Source: Verrucomicrobiota bacterium
Lineage (GTDB): Bacteria > Verrucomicrobiota > Verrucomicrobiia > Opitutales > Opitutaceae
Direction: 5' to 3'
Length of the DNA: 53,137 nt
NCBI GenBank assembly: GCA_023399155.1
Contig: JAEWQP010000036.1
Coordinates: 1-53,137, forward strand
The first letter of the stretch is position 1. Every line of letters begins with the position of its first letter. The notes under the pieces were generated by a model, which saw nothing but the letters and a program-made list of their open reading frames with translations, was not told where the DNA came from and made no database searches. Made by a program: the position numbers and the translations under genes. Below, piece by piece: positions 34,258 to 43,240 of this stretch.

Positions 34258-34965
34258 ATGCTTCCGGAACGATTGCAGGCGTTGTTGATTCTGCAGGATC
34301 GCGATCAGCGGCGTGTGCAGCTGGAGAAGGCGCTGGCTCAGATCCCCCGCGATCGGGCGGCAGCCGAGGCGCGCATCGCCGCGCACAAGGCGGAGATCGA
34401 GGCAGGCAAGCGGTCGGTGACGGAGCTCGAGTTGAAGCGCAAGGATCTCGAGGCGACGCTGCGAGGCCACGAGGAGCAGATTCGCAAATACAGAAGCCAG
34501 CAGATGCTGGTGAAGAAGAACGACGAGTACCAGGCGCTGACCCACGAGATCGAGCAGACTGAAGCGAAGATCGGCGAGGCCGAGGAGGCCGAGATCCGGA
34601 TTCTCTACGAACTCGACACCGAGCGGGCGAAGGCGAAGGCCGCCGAGCAGGCGATCCTCGAGGAGATCGCCCGCGAGCAGGCCCAGCTCGGACGAATCGC
34701 CGAGCGCGAGCAGCAGGCCCGGGCCGACCTTGGCGGCGCCCTGGACGACGTGGCCAAGGCGAGAAGCGGTGTTCAGGCAGAGCTCCTGCCCCGCTATGAT
34801 CGGTTGGCCAAGACCGCCGGGCTCCCCGTCGTCGTGGCCCTGCACGCCAGCAAATGCGGTGGCTGCCACCTCAAAGTGTCCAACGGCGTCGAGACCGAGG
34901 CACGCAAGGGCACCGAGATCGTGACCTGCGACAATTGCGGCCGCGTGCTGTATTTCGAGGCCTGA
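34258..34965 (+). CDS. CT398-like coiled-coil protein with C-terminal C4 zinc ribbon
   Basis: A 235-residue protein. Residues about 15-175 form a long, heptad-rich coiled coil (EARIAAHKAEIEAGKRSVTE, REQAQLGRIAEREQQA). The C-terminal zinc ribbon has four cysteines: C200 and C203 in KCGGCHL, C224 and C227 in TCDNCGR. Family members in Chlamydia (CT398) bind sigma-54 and type III secretion ATPase parts, but most are uncharacterised. In several bacterial lineages this gene type sits next to rnpB, and the same pairing occurs here (rnpB starts about 400 bp downstream). Confidence 0.92.
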   Translation: MLPERLQALLILQDRDQRRVQLEKALAQIPRDRAAAEARIAAHKAEIEAGKRSVTELELKRKDLEATLRGHEEQIRKYRSQQMLVKKNDEYQALTHEIEQTEAKIGEAEEAEIRILYELDTERAKAKAAEQAILEEIAREQAQLGRIAEREQQARADLGGALDDVAKARSGVQAELLPRYDRLAKTAGLPVVVALHASKCGGCHLKVSNGVETEARKGTEIVTCDNCGRVLYFEA

Positions 34966-35006
34966 AGACGGTCCCGGGTCGGGCGGGGCGTGGTCATTGA
35001 GTCACC

Positions 35007-35330
35007 GTCACTGGTTATCGAATACGGATTATCGGATCATTGGTTACTGGGTTATCGGGGGCTGGTTATCCGGGTTCCTGGGTTTTCGTGACGGCTCCCG
35101 TCGAAAGCCGGTTAGCGAGAGGGGCCGGGATCGTGGGCAGCTGCACGAACGGCGGCATTTCCTGAACCCGCGGACGCCGGCGCCGACGGCTTCCCTGCGC
35201 CGTAGCCGGTTTCGAGCCGGTTTCCTCGCCAGCTCTGCCGTGAGAACGGCGGAATTGAGCAGCCACCCGAGTCACCGAGGACCAATCACCAAGAACCCAA
35301 CAACTTCCCCGCCCACCGCACAACCACCCT
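35007..35330. repeat. Octamer arms of opposite sense flanking a GC-rich core, 3' of the zinc-ribbon gene
   Basis: The left arm (35007-35088) is G/T-rich with units such as CGGATTAT, CGGATCAT, TGGTTACT and GGGTTATC. The right arm (35262-35330) is C/A-rich and reads on the reverse strand as TGGGTTCT, TGGTGATT, GGTCCTCG, GTGACTCG. The 170-nt core includes TCGAAAGCCGG and a CCGGTTTCGA counterpart. No gene is seen in the 400 bp between the zinc-ribbon gene and rnpB. Confidence 0.65.
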
Positions 35331-35367
35331 TGCGCCTGTCCCCCCGGGTGTGCGAGGCTCCCGGTCT

Positions 35368-35825
35368 GGCTTCGGAGGCGGGCGTTCGCCCGCATGTTCT
35401 TTGACCGTCCCGCTTCGGCGGGAACGGCGGATGTGCCGGGAGGAAAGTCCGGACACCGCAGGGCACGACTCCCTTCGCAAGGAGGGGCGCGCCGGGCCAT
35501 ATCCCGGTGCGACGGACAGTGTCACAGAAAACAAACTGCCCTGATCGGCCGCGCGGTTCGCCGCATGTGCGGATCGGGGTGAGGGTGAAAAGGTGGGGTA
35601 AGAGCCCACCGCGCCGACAGCAATGTCGGCGGCACGAAAAACCCAGTCGGGTGCAAGGCAAAATAGGGGACGGAGTGGCCCGCTCATTCGTCCCGGGTAT
35701 GTCGCATGCGAATCCGCTTCGGCGGAAACGTGGCACGCGCCTCGTGCGCGGAGCAGAGAAATGGACGTCACGCGACGGTCGCAAGGCCGGCGCGCACAGA
35801 ATCCGGCTTACAGCCTCCGAAGCCA
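35368..35825 (+). ncRNA. rnpB: RNase P RNA (bacterial type A)
   Basis: The catalytic RNA that removes 5' leaders from pre-tRNAs. The universally conserved core blocks appear in order: GAGGAAAGTCCGGAC (CR-I), CACAGAAAAC, GGTAAGAGCCCACCG, AAAACCCAGTCGGGTGCAAGG, and ACAGAATCCGGCTTACA (CR-V). The closing helix P1 is GGCTTCGGAGGC at 35368-35379 paired with its exact complement at 35813-35824, which fixes both ends to within a few bases. At about 458 nt it is longer than the E. coli RNA (377 nt). Downstream lies an octamer array. Confidence 0.95.
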
Positions 35826-35898
35826 CATCCTTTCCGTCACCTGTCGCCCAGTCTGCGGGTCGCAGCCGGCGATCCGGCACCCGCAGTCGTCTCGCCCC

Positions 35899-36056
35899 GT
35901 GGGTCCTCTGGTCCGGTAGTCCCGTGGTCCTGTGGTCCCGTGGTCCTGCAGCCCCGTGCTCCAGCCGTCCCACGGTCCGCAGCTCCAGTGGTCCGCGGTC
36001 CGGTGGTCCAGTGGTCCCGTAGTCCCGTAGTCCAGTAGTCCCTTGCTCCCTTGATC
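35899..36056. repeat. About 20-unit NGTNGTCC octamer array 3' of rnpB
   Basis: Degenerate octamers (GGTAGTCC, CGTGGTCC, TGTGGTCC, CGTGGTCC, AGTGGTCC, CGTAGTCC, AGTAGTCC and others) run for about 158 bp with one 7-nt unit. The sense is the same as in the array at 34157-34204, so the zinc-ribbon gene and rnpB are enclosed by two direct arrays of the same family. It ends 7 bp before the stop of the minus-strand gene that follows. Confidence 0.9.
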
Positions 36057-36062
36057 CCGCTT

Positions 36063-36500
36063 CTATTCCGCCGTCAGGATTGGAATCGTGCGGACGCCAC
36101 GCGGGACGCGAAGCAGGCAGATGCCCGCGCCGGTCGCCGGGCAGATTTCCAAGGCCGCCAAGCCGACGCCATTGGGCTGGGCAAAGCAGGCGCCGTGCAG
36201 CCAGTGCCGGTCCTCCTCGTGGCGGCAGAAAAAGTAGAAGCGGATGCCGTCGTCCTCGAGTTCGCCGCCCTCGGCGGCATCCTCGTTCCATTCCTCCGCG
36301 GGCGGGTGGTATCCAGAATCCGGGTCCATGCTCATTCCGGTATCCTCGGGTGTGAGGAAGGCGAACACGTCGTCGTCGCTTTCCGCCACCAGCGAAAAGG
36401 CTGCGTCCTTGTCGCCGCAGCTCAGCTCGGCTTGGGCGGTGCGGTCGTCAGCCACGGCCTGAATCGAGCCGACGACAAGAAGCCTGGTGGTATGAAGCAT
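36063..36500 (-). CDS. Hypothetical acidic protein
   Basis: A 145-residue soluble protein from ATG 36500 with no signal peptide or membrane segment. It is acidic in the middle (EEWNEDAAEGGELEDDGIRF) and ends IPILTAE. Several cysteines are scattered (SCGDKD, FFCRHEE, GACFAQ, EICPATGAGICLL) without a clear metal-binding spacing. It is downstream of the DUF481 gene on the same strand with a 145-bp gap. I do not recognise it. Confidence 0.65.
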   Translation of the reverse strand: MLHTTRLLVVGSIQAVADDRTAQAELSCGDKDAAFSLVAESDDDVFAFLTPEDTGMSMDPDSGYHPPAEEWNEDAAEGGELEDDGIRFYFFCRHEEDRHWLHGACFAQPNGVGLAALEICPATGAGICLLRVPRGVRTIPILTAE

Positions 36501-36645
36501 GGAGGTTGGACCCTTCGTTCCCCTCCTTCATCGCCCGTTTCCACCGGAATTTGAGGCGCGCTCGCGCTGCCAGGGGAAAAACGTGAACGTGGCGATGCCC
36601 CCGAAGCACCCGGGCGCGCCGTTTGCCTCTGTTCGCGACGCCGCG

Positions 36646-37581
36646 TCAAAACACGTAAACCACCGACGTGACGATGCGCTGGTTGTCGCGCAGCTCGAGT
36701 TCGAGGCTGCGATCGTACTCGAACTCGTAGCGCATGCTCATGCTGATCGTGTCGGTCATCTTCCCGGTGAGGGCCGTATTCAGCCGGACCTTGTAGTCGT
36801 CGCGATTCGCCGGTGCCACGACCATGGACAAATCCTGCACGAGGCTCAGCCGGCTGCTGATGTCGTAGCGCAGGTCCTGGAAGGCGTCCACGAGATAGTC
36901 CCAGTCCCCCGAGTCGGTCGTCTGGTCGCGGTAACGTGCCGCTGCGCCTGCTCCAATCGCGAGGATGAGGGACTCGCGATTGACGAGGTTGCGGCCCAGG
37001 CCCAGGCCCTGCTCGCCGTCGACGTCGAGGCCCTTGATGAGGTCGCGACTCACGCGAGTAGAGCTCTGTGCGAACGTGTTTGTGGAGAGATTCCGGCGCA
37101 GGCGCAGGCTCGACTCCAGGAGGTCGGAGGTGGCCACATCCTCGCTCTCGCCGAACAGGTAGCGGGCCAGGAACCGTGTTTCGGAGTTCCGGCTCCGGCG
37201 GCCCGCCTCGAAGTTCAGCGCCAGATCCGCCTTCTCGGCGCGGCCGCTTTGGGAGGTGAACCCGAACTCGAATCGTCGGACCCACGAGATGCGTTCCGCC
37301 TTCATGGCCTGTCCTGGATCTTTGGTGACAGTGCGGAGATCGAGGGGACTGAACCTGAAGGACGCATCGAGCTTACGGGGCCCGGGTGCCGATTCGATGC
37401 GGGCCATGCTCGACGGCAGGGTGATCTCTCCGAGCACCGGCGAATTGAAGGTGATCATGCCGTTCTCCTCGCGTATCAGCGTGCCATTGAGCCGGTCCTT
37501 GTTGGCCAGCACGAGGACATCGGCGCGTGCGAGACAGGAGAGTGTCGCGACGACGAGGAAGGCGAGAAACGAACGAGGCAT
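36646..37581 (-). CDS. DUF481-type outer-membrane beta-barrel protein
   Basis: 311 residues. A signal peptide (FLAFLVVATLSCLARA) is followed by a short SH3-like segment (ADVLVLANKDRLNGTLIREE) and then amphipathic beta-strands to a terminal aromatic residue (VTSVVYVF), the C-terminal Phe typical of BAM-inserted barrels. DUF481 (YdiY-like) barrels are widespread with unknown substrate; some respond to acid or salt. The start is ATG 37581. The region upstream is shared with the divergent prepilin gene and begins with three octamers of GGATG type (37592-37615). Confidence 0.88.
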   Translation of the reverse strand: MPRSFLAFLVVATLSCLARADVLVLANKDRLNGTLIREENGMITFNSPVLGEITLPSSMARIESAPGPRKLDASFRFSPLDLRTVTKDPGQAMKAERISWVRRFEFGFTSQSGRAEKADLALNFEAGRRSRNSETRFLARYLFGESEDVATSDLLESSLRLRRNLSTNTFAQSSTRVSRDLIKGLDVDGEQGLGLGRNLVNRESLILAIGAGAAARYRDQTTDSGDWDYLVDAFQDLRYDISSRLSLVQDLSMVVAPANRDDYKVRLNTALTGKMTDTISMSMRYEFEYDRSLELELRDNQRIVTSVVYVF

Positions 37582-37688
37582 GACGACGAAAACTGGATGG
37601 GAAGATGGCTGGATGAGTAGGAATATTCAGCCCCGTTTAGGGGGTATCGGCGCGAGGCGTGCCGGAGTGTACCCACGACGGCAAGCCG

Positions 37689-37733
37689 GACCGTAAAGAC
37701 GGGGTCGGGGTTTCCCGGTTTCGCTCTTTTTTT
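37689..37733 (+). promoter_or_regulatory. Candidate structured leader with T-run upstream of the prepilin gene
   Basis: GACCGT and ACGGGGTC (one-base bulge) enclose AAAG at 37689-37706, followed by GGGGTTTCCC and then seven T at 37727-37733, about 100 bp before the prepilin ATG. The arrangement looks like an attenuator or terminator on the plus strand, although no plus-strand gene lies directly upstream. A 14-bp perfect palindrome ACGGCTCGAGCCGT follows at 37785-37798. I could not align it convincingly with a known riboswitch. Confidence 0.35.
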
Positions 37734-37834
37734 CCATGTGAACGGCTCAAGGGATTCCGACCCGCAACCGTTTAGCCCCAGCATACGGCTCGAGCCGTCC
37801 TTCAATACATCAACCGTCGGATATTATTCATCAT

Positions 37835-38188
<354 letters not shown>

Positions 38189-38211
38189 GCCGCCGTCTCT
38201 TTCTGACTCTC

Positions 38212-38246
38212 AAGGCCATCCACCGGTGTGGGTGGCCTTTTTCTTT
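38212..38246 (+). terminator. Rho-independent terminator of the prepilin gene
   Basis: AAGGCCATCCAC pairs with GTGGGTGGCCTT (one G-U) across a short loop, immediately followed by a T-rich run (TTTTTCTTT). It lies 24 bp after the stop codon and is the clearest intrinsic terminator in the window. Confidence 0.9.
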
Positions 38247-38559
38247 GGTCTGGATGTCGGGAGTCCAGCCGCCCGGGGGATCATGGATCGCGATGGAGGC
38301 GGATTCCGGCGTGGCGGCACGCCGCGCTGGATACCATCCGCGCCCGCGCATGCGGTGACCGGGGAGCATCAGACCGGCCGGAACAACCACGTCCATGATC
38401 GACAACCGCCATTACCCGCGCGATTCACATGCCATGGCCTTCGCGCGCGCCACCACGAAAACGTCATGGAAGTGGCATGTCCATGTGCGACGCCGTGCCC
38501 TGGCGCGTCTGTCAGTCAGCCAGGATGCCCGATGGAAGATGACGCCCGTCCCCTAAGGC
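38247..38559. other. Gene-free stretch before the polysaccharide cluster
   Basis: About 313 bp with no convincing ORF or repeat array. It should hold the promoter of the flippase gene; no clear -35/-10 pair stands out. Short dyads are present (for example CATGGATCG ... CCATGATCG) but none is strong. Confidence 0.4.
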
Positions 38560-39885
38560 ATGAAGCCCATCCTGTTCCGATTTCAGGAGCGCTTCCGTGG
38601 ACGCCTGGCGCTTGCGCGCGTCCTGGTAAACTCAGCCTGGCTCGCCGCGGACAATCTCTTTCGGCTTGGAGTGGCTTTCATCGTCGGTGCATGGGTCGCC
38701 CGGCACCTCGGGCCGGAGCGCTATGGTCTCCTCAATTACGCCATCGCTTTTTGCGCTCCGTTCTCCGCATTGGTGGGGTTGGGCTTAAACGGCATCCTGG
38801 TGCGCGACCTCGTCCGCGAACCGGAGTCGGCGGGAGAACTCCTGGGATCGGCCGCCGCGCTCAAGGCCGGCGCCGGCATGATCTCGGCGAGTCTGTGCAT
38901 AGCATTTGTCTTCCTGATACCCGGGATTGACCCCCGTACGCAGTGGCTCGTCGTCGTGACGATCGCCGGGACGGCTCTTCAGGCGGTCGATGTATTCGAT
39001 CTGTGGTTTCAGGCGCAGAGTCAGGCTCGAGTCTCGGCATGGGTGCGATCCGGCGCATCAGTTTGCGTGAATGCGTCGAAGGTGGGCATGATCCTTGGGG
39101 ACGTGCCGCTTCCCTGGTTTGCTGCCGCGGCGGGGATGGAACTGATCGTGGCGGGTCTGGGGCTCTGGCTCTTAATGCGGCGCCAACCTCAGGCGTGGCG
39201 CGTGCGTTGGAGGCGCTGCGCTACGTTCATGAGGGAAGGATGGCTCGTGGCCGTAGCCGGTATAGCCGTGCAGATCCAGGCGTACTTCGACCAGGTCTTG
39301 TTGAACGCAATGCGCGGTCCGGCGGAGGTTGGTGTGTATGCCGCAGCTCTTCGCCTGATTGCCGTGTTCAGTTTCATTCCGATGGCGCTGAGTGCCGCGG
39401 CCGCACCTGAGATCACGCGTGCGTTCCTCGATGATAGAGAGCGCTACTTCAGGCGGATGAGCGGACTCTACAGGGCCATGTACGTCGCTTTCGCCTGCAC
39501 GTGGGTTCCGCTCGCGCTCTTTTCAAACCTGGTCGTGGAGACTGTTTTTGGTCCTGAGTTCGCGGCATCCGCGGTCCTGCTTCCAGTTTTGGCGTGGCGG
39601 CTCCTGATCACAAATCTCGGTGTGGTCCGAAGCGTATACCTGACTAACGAGCGCCTCAACGGACACGGCACATGGACGGCCATCACCGGAGCCGCGGTCA
39701 ACATCGCCCTGAATGTCGTCTTGATTCCGCGCTGGGGCGCGATGGGTTGTTGTGTCGCGGCACTTGTCTCGTTCGGCTTGAACACCGTAGTGCTCGAAGC
39801 GGTTCACGCGCGCGGGCGAATCAATCTGCGCTTGATGATTGCGGGGCTCGGGTTCCCCGTGTTTTCCGAAAGGGCGCGTGACTAA
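38560..39885 (+). CDS. Wzx-like polysaccharide flippase (MVF/MATE fold)
   Basis: 441 residues with about 12-14 transmembrane helices and polysaccharide-exporter motifs near the N-terminus (WLAADNLFRLGVAFIVGAWV, RHLGPERYGLLNYAIAF). It would flip undecaprenyl-PP-linked repeat units or a related lipid-linked glycan across the inner membrane. As first gene of the cluster it fits a Wzx/Wzy-type system, but no Wzy polymerase, chain-length regulator or initiating transferase is seen here. The 3' end overlaps the FkbM gene by 8 bp. Confidence 0.9.
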   Translation: MKPILFRFQERFRGRLALARVLVNSAWLAADNLFRLGVAFIVGAWVARHLGPERYGLLNYAIAFCAPFSALVGLGLNGILVRDLVREPESAGELLGSAAALKAGAGMISASLCIAFVFLIPGIDPRTQWLVVVTIAGTALQAVDVFDLWFQAQSQARVSAWVRSGASVCVNASKVGMILGDVPLPWFAAAAGMELIVAGLGLWLLMRRQPQAWRVRWRRCATFMREGWLVAVAGIAVQIQAYFDQVLLNAMRGPAEVGVYAAALRLIAVFSFIPMALSAAAAPEITRAFLDDRERYFRRMSGLYRAMYVAFACTWVPLALFSNLVVETVFGPEFAASAVLLPVLAWRLLITNLGVVRSVYLTNERLNGHGTWTAITGAAVNIALNVVLIPRWGAMGCCVAALVSFGLNTVVLEAVHARGRINLRLMIAGLGFPVFSERARD

Positions 39886-40672
39886 GGGGTGGTTCATCGG
39901 CATCGCGAGGCAGGCCAAGCTTTCGCTCAAGTACGGACGACACCGTCTTTTCCCTTGGGCGTCATACGCTTCCGACTTGGAGGATCGCGTGGCCGAACTG
40001 TTGCTCGGCTCGGTGTTACGCTACATCGATGTCGGCGCCAACGACGGGATCACGTGCTCGAATTGCATTCGATTCGCACTTCAGGGCGCCGAGGGCCTCA
40101 GCTTTGAACCCGATCCGGCCAATTATCGCAGGCTTCGGGCCCTGATGCGATTCAACCGTCGGGTTCGTTGCATTGGCGAAGGTCTGTCAGACAGGGATGG
40201 CACATTGACCCTGCGTAGCGACGGATTGCTTTCCTCGATCGAATCAACGGACGATCCTGGCCTGTCTGCGTTGCTCGAGGCATACCGCCTCGCGGACGCG
40301 CCCGAGGTTTCCATTCGAGTGTCGCGTCTGAGCACTTGGCTGGAGCGGTCGCCGGATTTTGTGCGCAGCGACCTGATGAGCATCGATGTCGAAGGACACG
40401 AACTGTGCGTGTTGCGCGGCATCGATTGGCACAGGACTCCCAAACCCGCCCGGTGCCTGATTATTGAGACCCACGCCTACGGCGACGAGAAATCGTGGGT
40501 TCACCGAGACTTCGATGAGATTTCGGGCCTGTTGCAGGCTCACGCCTACCGACGAGTCTGCGCGAGCAGTAACAACACATTCTGGCTGCACGCTGAAGAT
40601 GCTGATCACGCGCGCCTCGCCGCGGCGCACAAACAGTTTCCGAAATACCGGTGGGAGAACACATGGACCTGA
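39878..40672 (+). CDS. FkbM-family methyltransferase (first copy)
   Basis: 264 residues from GTG 39878, which overlaps the flippase stop by 8 bp; a longer open frame from a TTG inside the flippase is less likely. FkbM motifs: YIDVGANDGITCSNC (SAM loop), GLSFEPDPANYRRL (second acidic loop) and SIDVEGHELCVLRGIDW with the IIETH segment. It should O-methylate a sugar or a lipid-linked glycan. The C-terminus (KYRWENTW) overlaps the next start. Confidence 0.88.
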   Translation: MTKGWFIGIARQAKLSLKYGRHRLFPWASYASDLEDRVAELLLGSVLRYIDVGANDGITCSNCIRFALQGAEGLSFEPDPANYRRLRALMRFNRRVRCIGEGLSDRDGTLTLRSDGLLSSIESTDDPGLSALLEAYRLADAPEVSIRVSRLSTWLERSPDFVRSDLMSIDVEGHELCVLRGIDWHRTPKPARCLIIETHAYGDEKSWVHRDFDEISGLLQAHAYRRVCASSNNTFWLHAEDADHARLAAAHKQFPKYRWENTWT

Positions 40673-41451
40673 GATCCCGACTCAAGCGCTTCGCGGCGTT
40701 GCGGGCCTGTGTGGCTGTCGGGCGTACTCTGCGGGACAGTTTTGGACTAAACGTTCGCTGGCTTACGGGAGTGGGCCTTTGGTTTCGCTTCATTCGAGAG
40801 TTCCGCGAGTTCCATGCTATAGCGGTGCGAGCGCAATCGGAGCCGCCGAGCGCCGGTGATCTGATTCCCTGCCTGCTTGATCGCACGGAGGTCACGCCGA
40901 TCGAGCCGGTTTATTTCGTCCAGGACACATGGTTTGCCGGGCGCGTTGCGCGGCGTCGACCTGAGCGGCACGTCGACGTCGGGTCGTCGGCCAAGACCAT
41001 GGCACTCGTGGCGCAGTTTATTCCGGTGACGATGGTCGACATCAGGCCGGTGCCGATTGCGGTCGAGGGGTTCACTTTTGTGAAGGGCACGATTCTTGCC
41101 CTTCCTTATCCGGACGCATCGGTGCCGAGTCTGTCTTCGATTTGCGTCATCGAGCACATCGGACTTGGCCGCTACGGGGACGCGATGGACGCGCGTGGAA
41201 CTGAAAAAGCTGCTGCCGAACTGTGCCGTGTGCTTGCGCGCGGGGGGGACCTCTATGTCAGTGTACCTGTCGACGACGTAAATCGCGTTTATTTCAACGC
41301 GCATCGCGCGTTTACTCGCGAGCGCGTCCTCGGACTTTTCTCCGAACTCGAGGTGCTCGACGAACAGTATCTCTACGGGATGGATGTGGTGCGAAACTTT
41401 GCGAAGGAGCGGGGCTTTGGAACCGGCATGTTTCATTTCCGTAAACCATGA
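40663..41451 (+). CDS. DUF268-family protein (methyltransferase-like)
   Basis: 262 residues from ATG 40663, with GGGAGAA upstream; a GTG four codons earlier is possible. It has the DUF268 pattern: VYFVQDTWFAGRV, then HVDVGSSAKTMALVAQF, VDIRPVP, SLSSICVIEHIGLGRYGD, and the closing LYVSVPVDDVNRVYFNAHRAF. The fold resembles a Rossmann methyltransferase, with the VDVGSS loop in place of the usual GxGxG. Such genes occur in surface-glycan clusters and their role is unproven. It overlaps the genes on both sides (10 bp, then ATGA). Confidence 0.85.
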   Translation: MDLRSRLKRFAALRACVAVGRTLRDSFGLNVRWLTGVGLWFRFIREFREFHAIAVRAQSEPPSAGDLIPCLLDRTEVTPIEPVYFVQDTWFAGRVARRRPERHVDVGSSAKTMALVAQFIPVTMVDIRPVPIAVEGFTFVKGTILALPYPDASVPSLSSICVIEHIGLGRYGDAMDARGTEKAAAELCRVLARGGDLYVSVPVDDVNRVYFNAHRAFTRERVLGLFSELEVLDEQYLYGMDVVRNFAKERGFGTGMFHFRKP

Positions 41452-42236
41452 GAACCCGCGCGAACAGTCCCTTTTGGAGGCGATGCATTCGCGCGGGAGC
41501 GCTGCGCCTGTTTCATGCCGTCGAGAACAATGATGATGCCCGTTTTTGTCGCAACGGAGAGGCCTGGCTCCTGCGCGAACTTGCGGCCACGTGGGCCCGC
41601 GAATCTGCTCAGCCGGTCGTGTTCGATGTCGGGGCGAATGTCGGCGACTACACGCAGCGGGTCCTGGCGGAGACGGCGAGAGCCGGGGTGCGCATCACTG
41701 TCCACGCCGTGGAACCTTCAGTTCGATGTATCGACGAGCTCACGAGGCGGTTTCGGGGACGAGCCGAGGTTCATGTGCATCGTGCGGCTGTAGGGGACTG
41801 TGCCCGGACCATGCGGCTTCACGCCACATCGTCCGGGAGTTCGCTCGCATCGCTGATCGCGCGCCCTGGGGCGGATGACAACGCGGGTGAGGACGTGGCT
41901 GTCATCACCCTGGAGTCACTACTGAATGGAGCGGGTGTGTTTCGGGTGGATCTTCTCAAACTGGATGTTGAAGGCTTCGAGCTTTCTGCCCTGCGCGGGT
42001 TGGGGGAGTGGCTCGATCCAGGGCGAGTGTCCGTTATCCAGTTTGAGTACGGGGGCACCACGCTGGATGCGCGTGCGAGTTTGAGGGAAATTGACGGCCT
42101 GCTGCGGATACGGGGATATCAGCTGGCCAAGCTCTTTCCACGAGCGTTAGAGCTTCGTCAGTATGCGCCGTGGATGGATCATTTCTGTTATGCGAATTTC
42201 ATTGCTCTCCCGGCGACCCCGGGTGGTAAACCATGA
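41448..42236 (+). CDS. FkbM-family methyltransferase (second copy)
   Basis: 262 residues starting at the ATGA overlap with the DUF268 gene. SAM-binding VVFDVGANVGDYTQ, HAVEPSVRCIDEL, then LLKLDVEGFELSALRG and VIQFEYGG give a clear FkbM assignment. It is only distantly similar to the first copy, so it is not a recent duplication, and it may methylate a different sugar position. The 3' end overlaps the next ATG by 4 bp. Confidence 0.9.
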   Translation: MRTRANSPFWRRCIRAGALRLFHAVENNDDARFCRNGEAWLLRELAATWARESAQPVVFDVGANVGDYTQRVLAETARAGVRITVHAVEPSVRCIDELTRRFRGRAEVHVHRAAVGDCARTMRLHATSSGSSLASLIARPGADDNAGEDVAVITLESLLNGAGVFRVDLLKLDVEGFELSALRGLGEWLDPGRVSVIQFEYGGTTLDARASLREIDGLLRIRGYQLAKLFPRALELRQYAPWMDHFCYANFIALPATPGGKP

Positions 42237-43207
42237 AGGTCGTCCGCACAACCGTCCTCTACACGCATGGCGGCGGCCGTTTTGGGAATCAACTGCTGCG
42301 GTTCTTTCACTGGCTCGCGTGGGTTGCTGAAGAACCCGAGAAGCGGCGTATCGTGAACATGGCCTTCTGGCCCTATGCGCATCTGTTCCATCCGTGGGCG
42401 GAGTCACCGGGTTGCGTGTATCCGCATGCTTCGGCGCGATGGGACTACCTCGCACACGTGCGACGAGTTGTGCCGACGCGATTCCGTAACGGCTTTGATT
42501 GGCGCATCCCACGCTGGACGGCGGCGTTGGCCCGGCTCCTAAACGCCCACTTCTGCACCACACGGACGCTTAACGACCATGAGCGGTTGGATCTGGAATC
42601 TCTGGGTGCGGCGCCATCCTCCGTGGAGGGGACGATGTATGTGTGTAGCGGGTGGCAGTATACGTGTTGGCAACTCGTCGAATCTTCGGCTGCAACTTTA
42701 CGGGGCCTCTTTATACCGGTTGAACCGTATGCCAGTCGGGCCCGTTCTTTCGTGTCGTCAGCGCGGGGGCAAGCCGATGTGCTTGTTGGATTGCTGATTC
42801 GCCGGACCGATTACCGAGAGTGGAATCAGGGTCGCTATTTCTTCCCAATGCCGAGCTACGCGGCTTGGTTGGGCCAGATACCTGAGCTCTTCCCTGGCAA
42901 GAACGTGAGCGTGATCATAGCATGCGATGAATGGTTGAGCCTTCATGGTCTGGGAGATGGTCACATCCACCTCGCCACGGGAAGCGTCAATCGGGGGGGG
43001 CATTGGTTCGAGAGCTTTCTCGAACTGGCGGCTTGTGACTGGATAGTCGCGCCGCCGAGCACCTTCGCTGCTTGCGCTGCGTTCATCGGTGACGCGCAAC
43101 TCCTGCCGCTCCGCGACAGAAATCAGCAGCTCGATCTGCGTGACGGATTGAGGCCCGCTCTTCTCGAAGGTGCTCGTGACCCCGATGTGTCGCAGGCGGT
43201 ACGCTGA
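42233..43207 (+). CDS. Glycosyltransferase resembling GT11 alpha-1,2-fucosyltransferases
   Basis: 324 residues. The N-terminal GGGRFGNQLLRFFHW is the glycine-rich/GNQ motif of GT11-type enzymes, LLIRRTDYREWNQGRYFF resembles the HxRRxDY nucleotide-sugar motif, and CDWIVAPPSTFAACAAF the C-terminal motif. The fold would be GT-B-like. The donor is not certain; GDP-fucose is suggested but no fucose biosynthesis genes are visible. ATGA overlap at its start and 34 bp to the convergent GT4 gene at its end. Confidence 0.65.
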   Translation: MKVVRTTVLYTHGGGRFGNQLLRFFHWLAWVAEEPEKRRIVNMAFWPYAHLFHPWAESPGCVYPHASARWDYLAHVRRVVPTRFRNGFDWRIPRWTAALARLLNAHFCTTRTLNDHERLDLESLGAAPSSVEGTMYVCSGWQYTCWQLVESSAATLRGLFIPVEPYASRARSFVSSARGQADVLVGLLIRRTDYREWNQGRYFFPMPSYAAWLGQIPELFPGKNVSVIIACDEWLSLHGLGDGHIHLATGSVNRGGHWFESFLELAACDWIVAPPSTFAACAAFIGDAQLLPLRDRNQQLDLRDGLRPALLEGARDPDVSQAVR

Positions 43208-43240
43208 TCTCCGCCCCCAAGCATGGGACCCTCCGATTTG

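Noticed and set aside
34108..36056. CRISPR array
   Set aside because: Units are only 7-8 nt with no unique spacers, and no cas genes are in the window.
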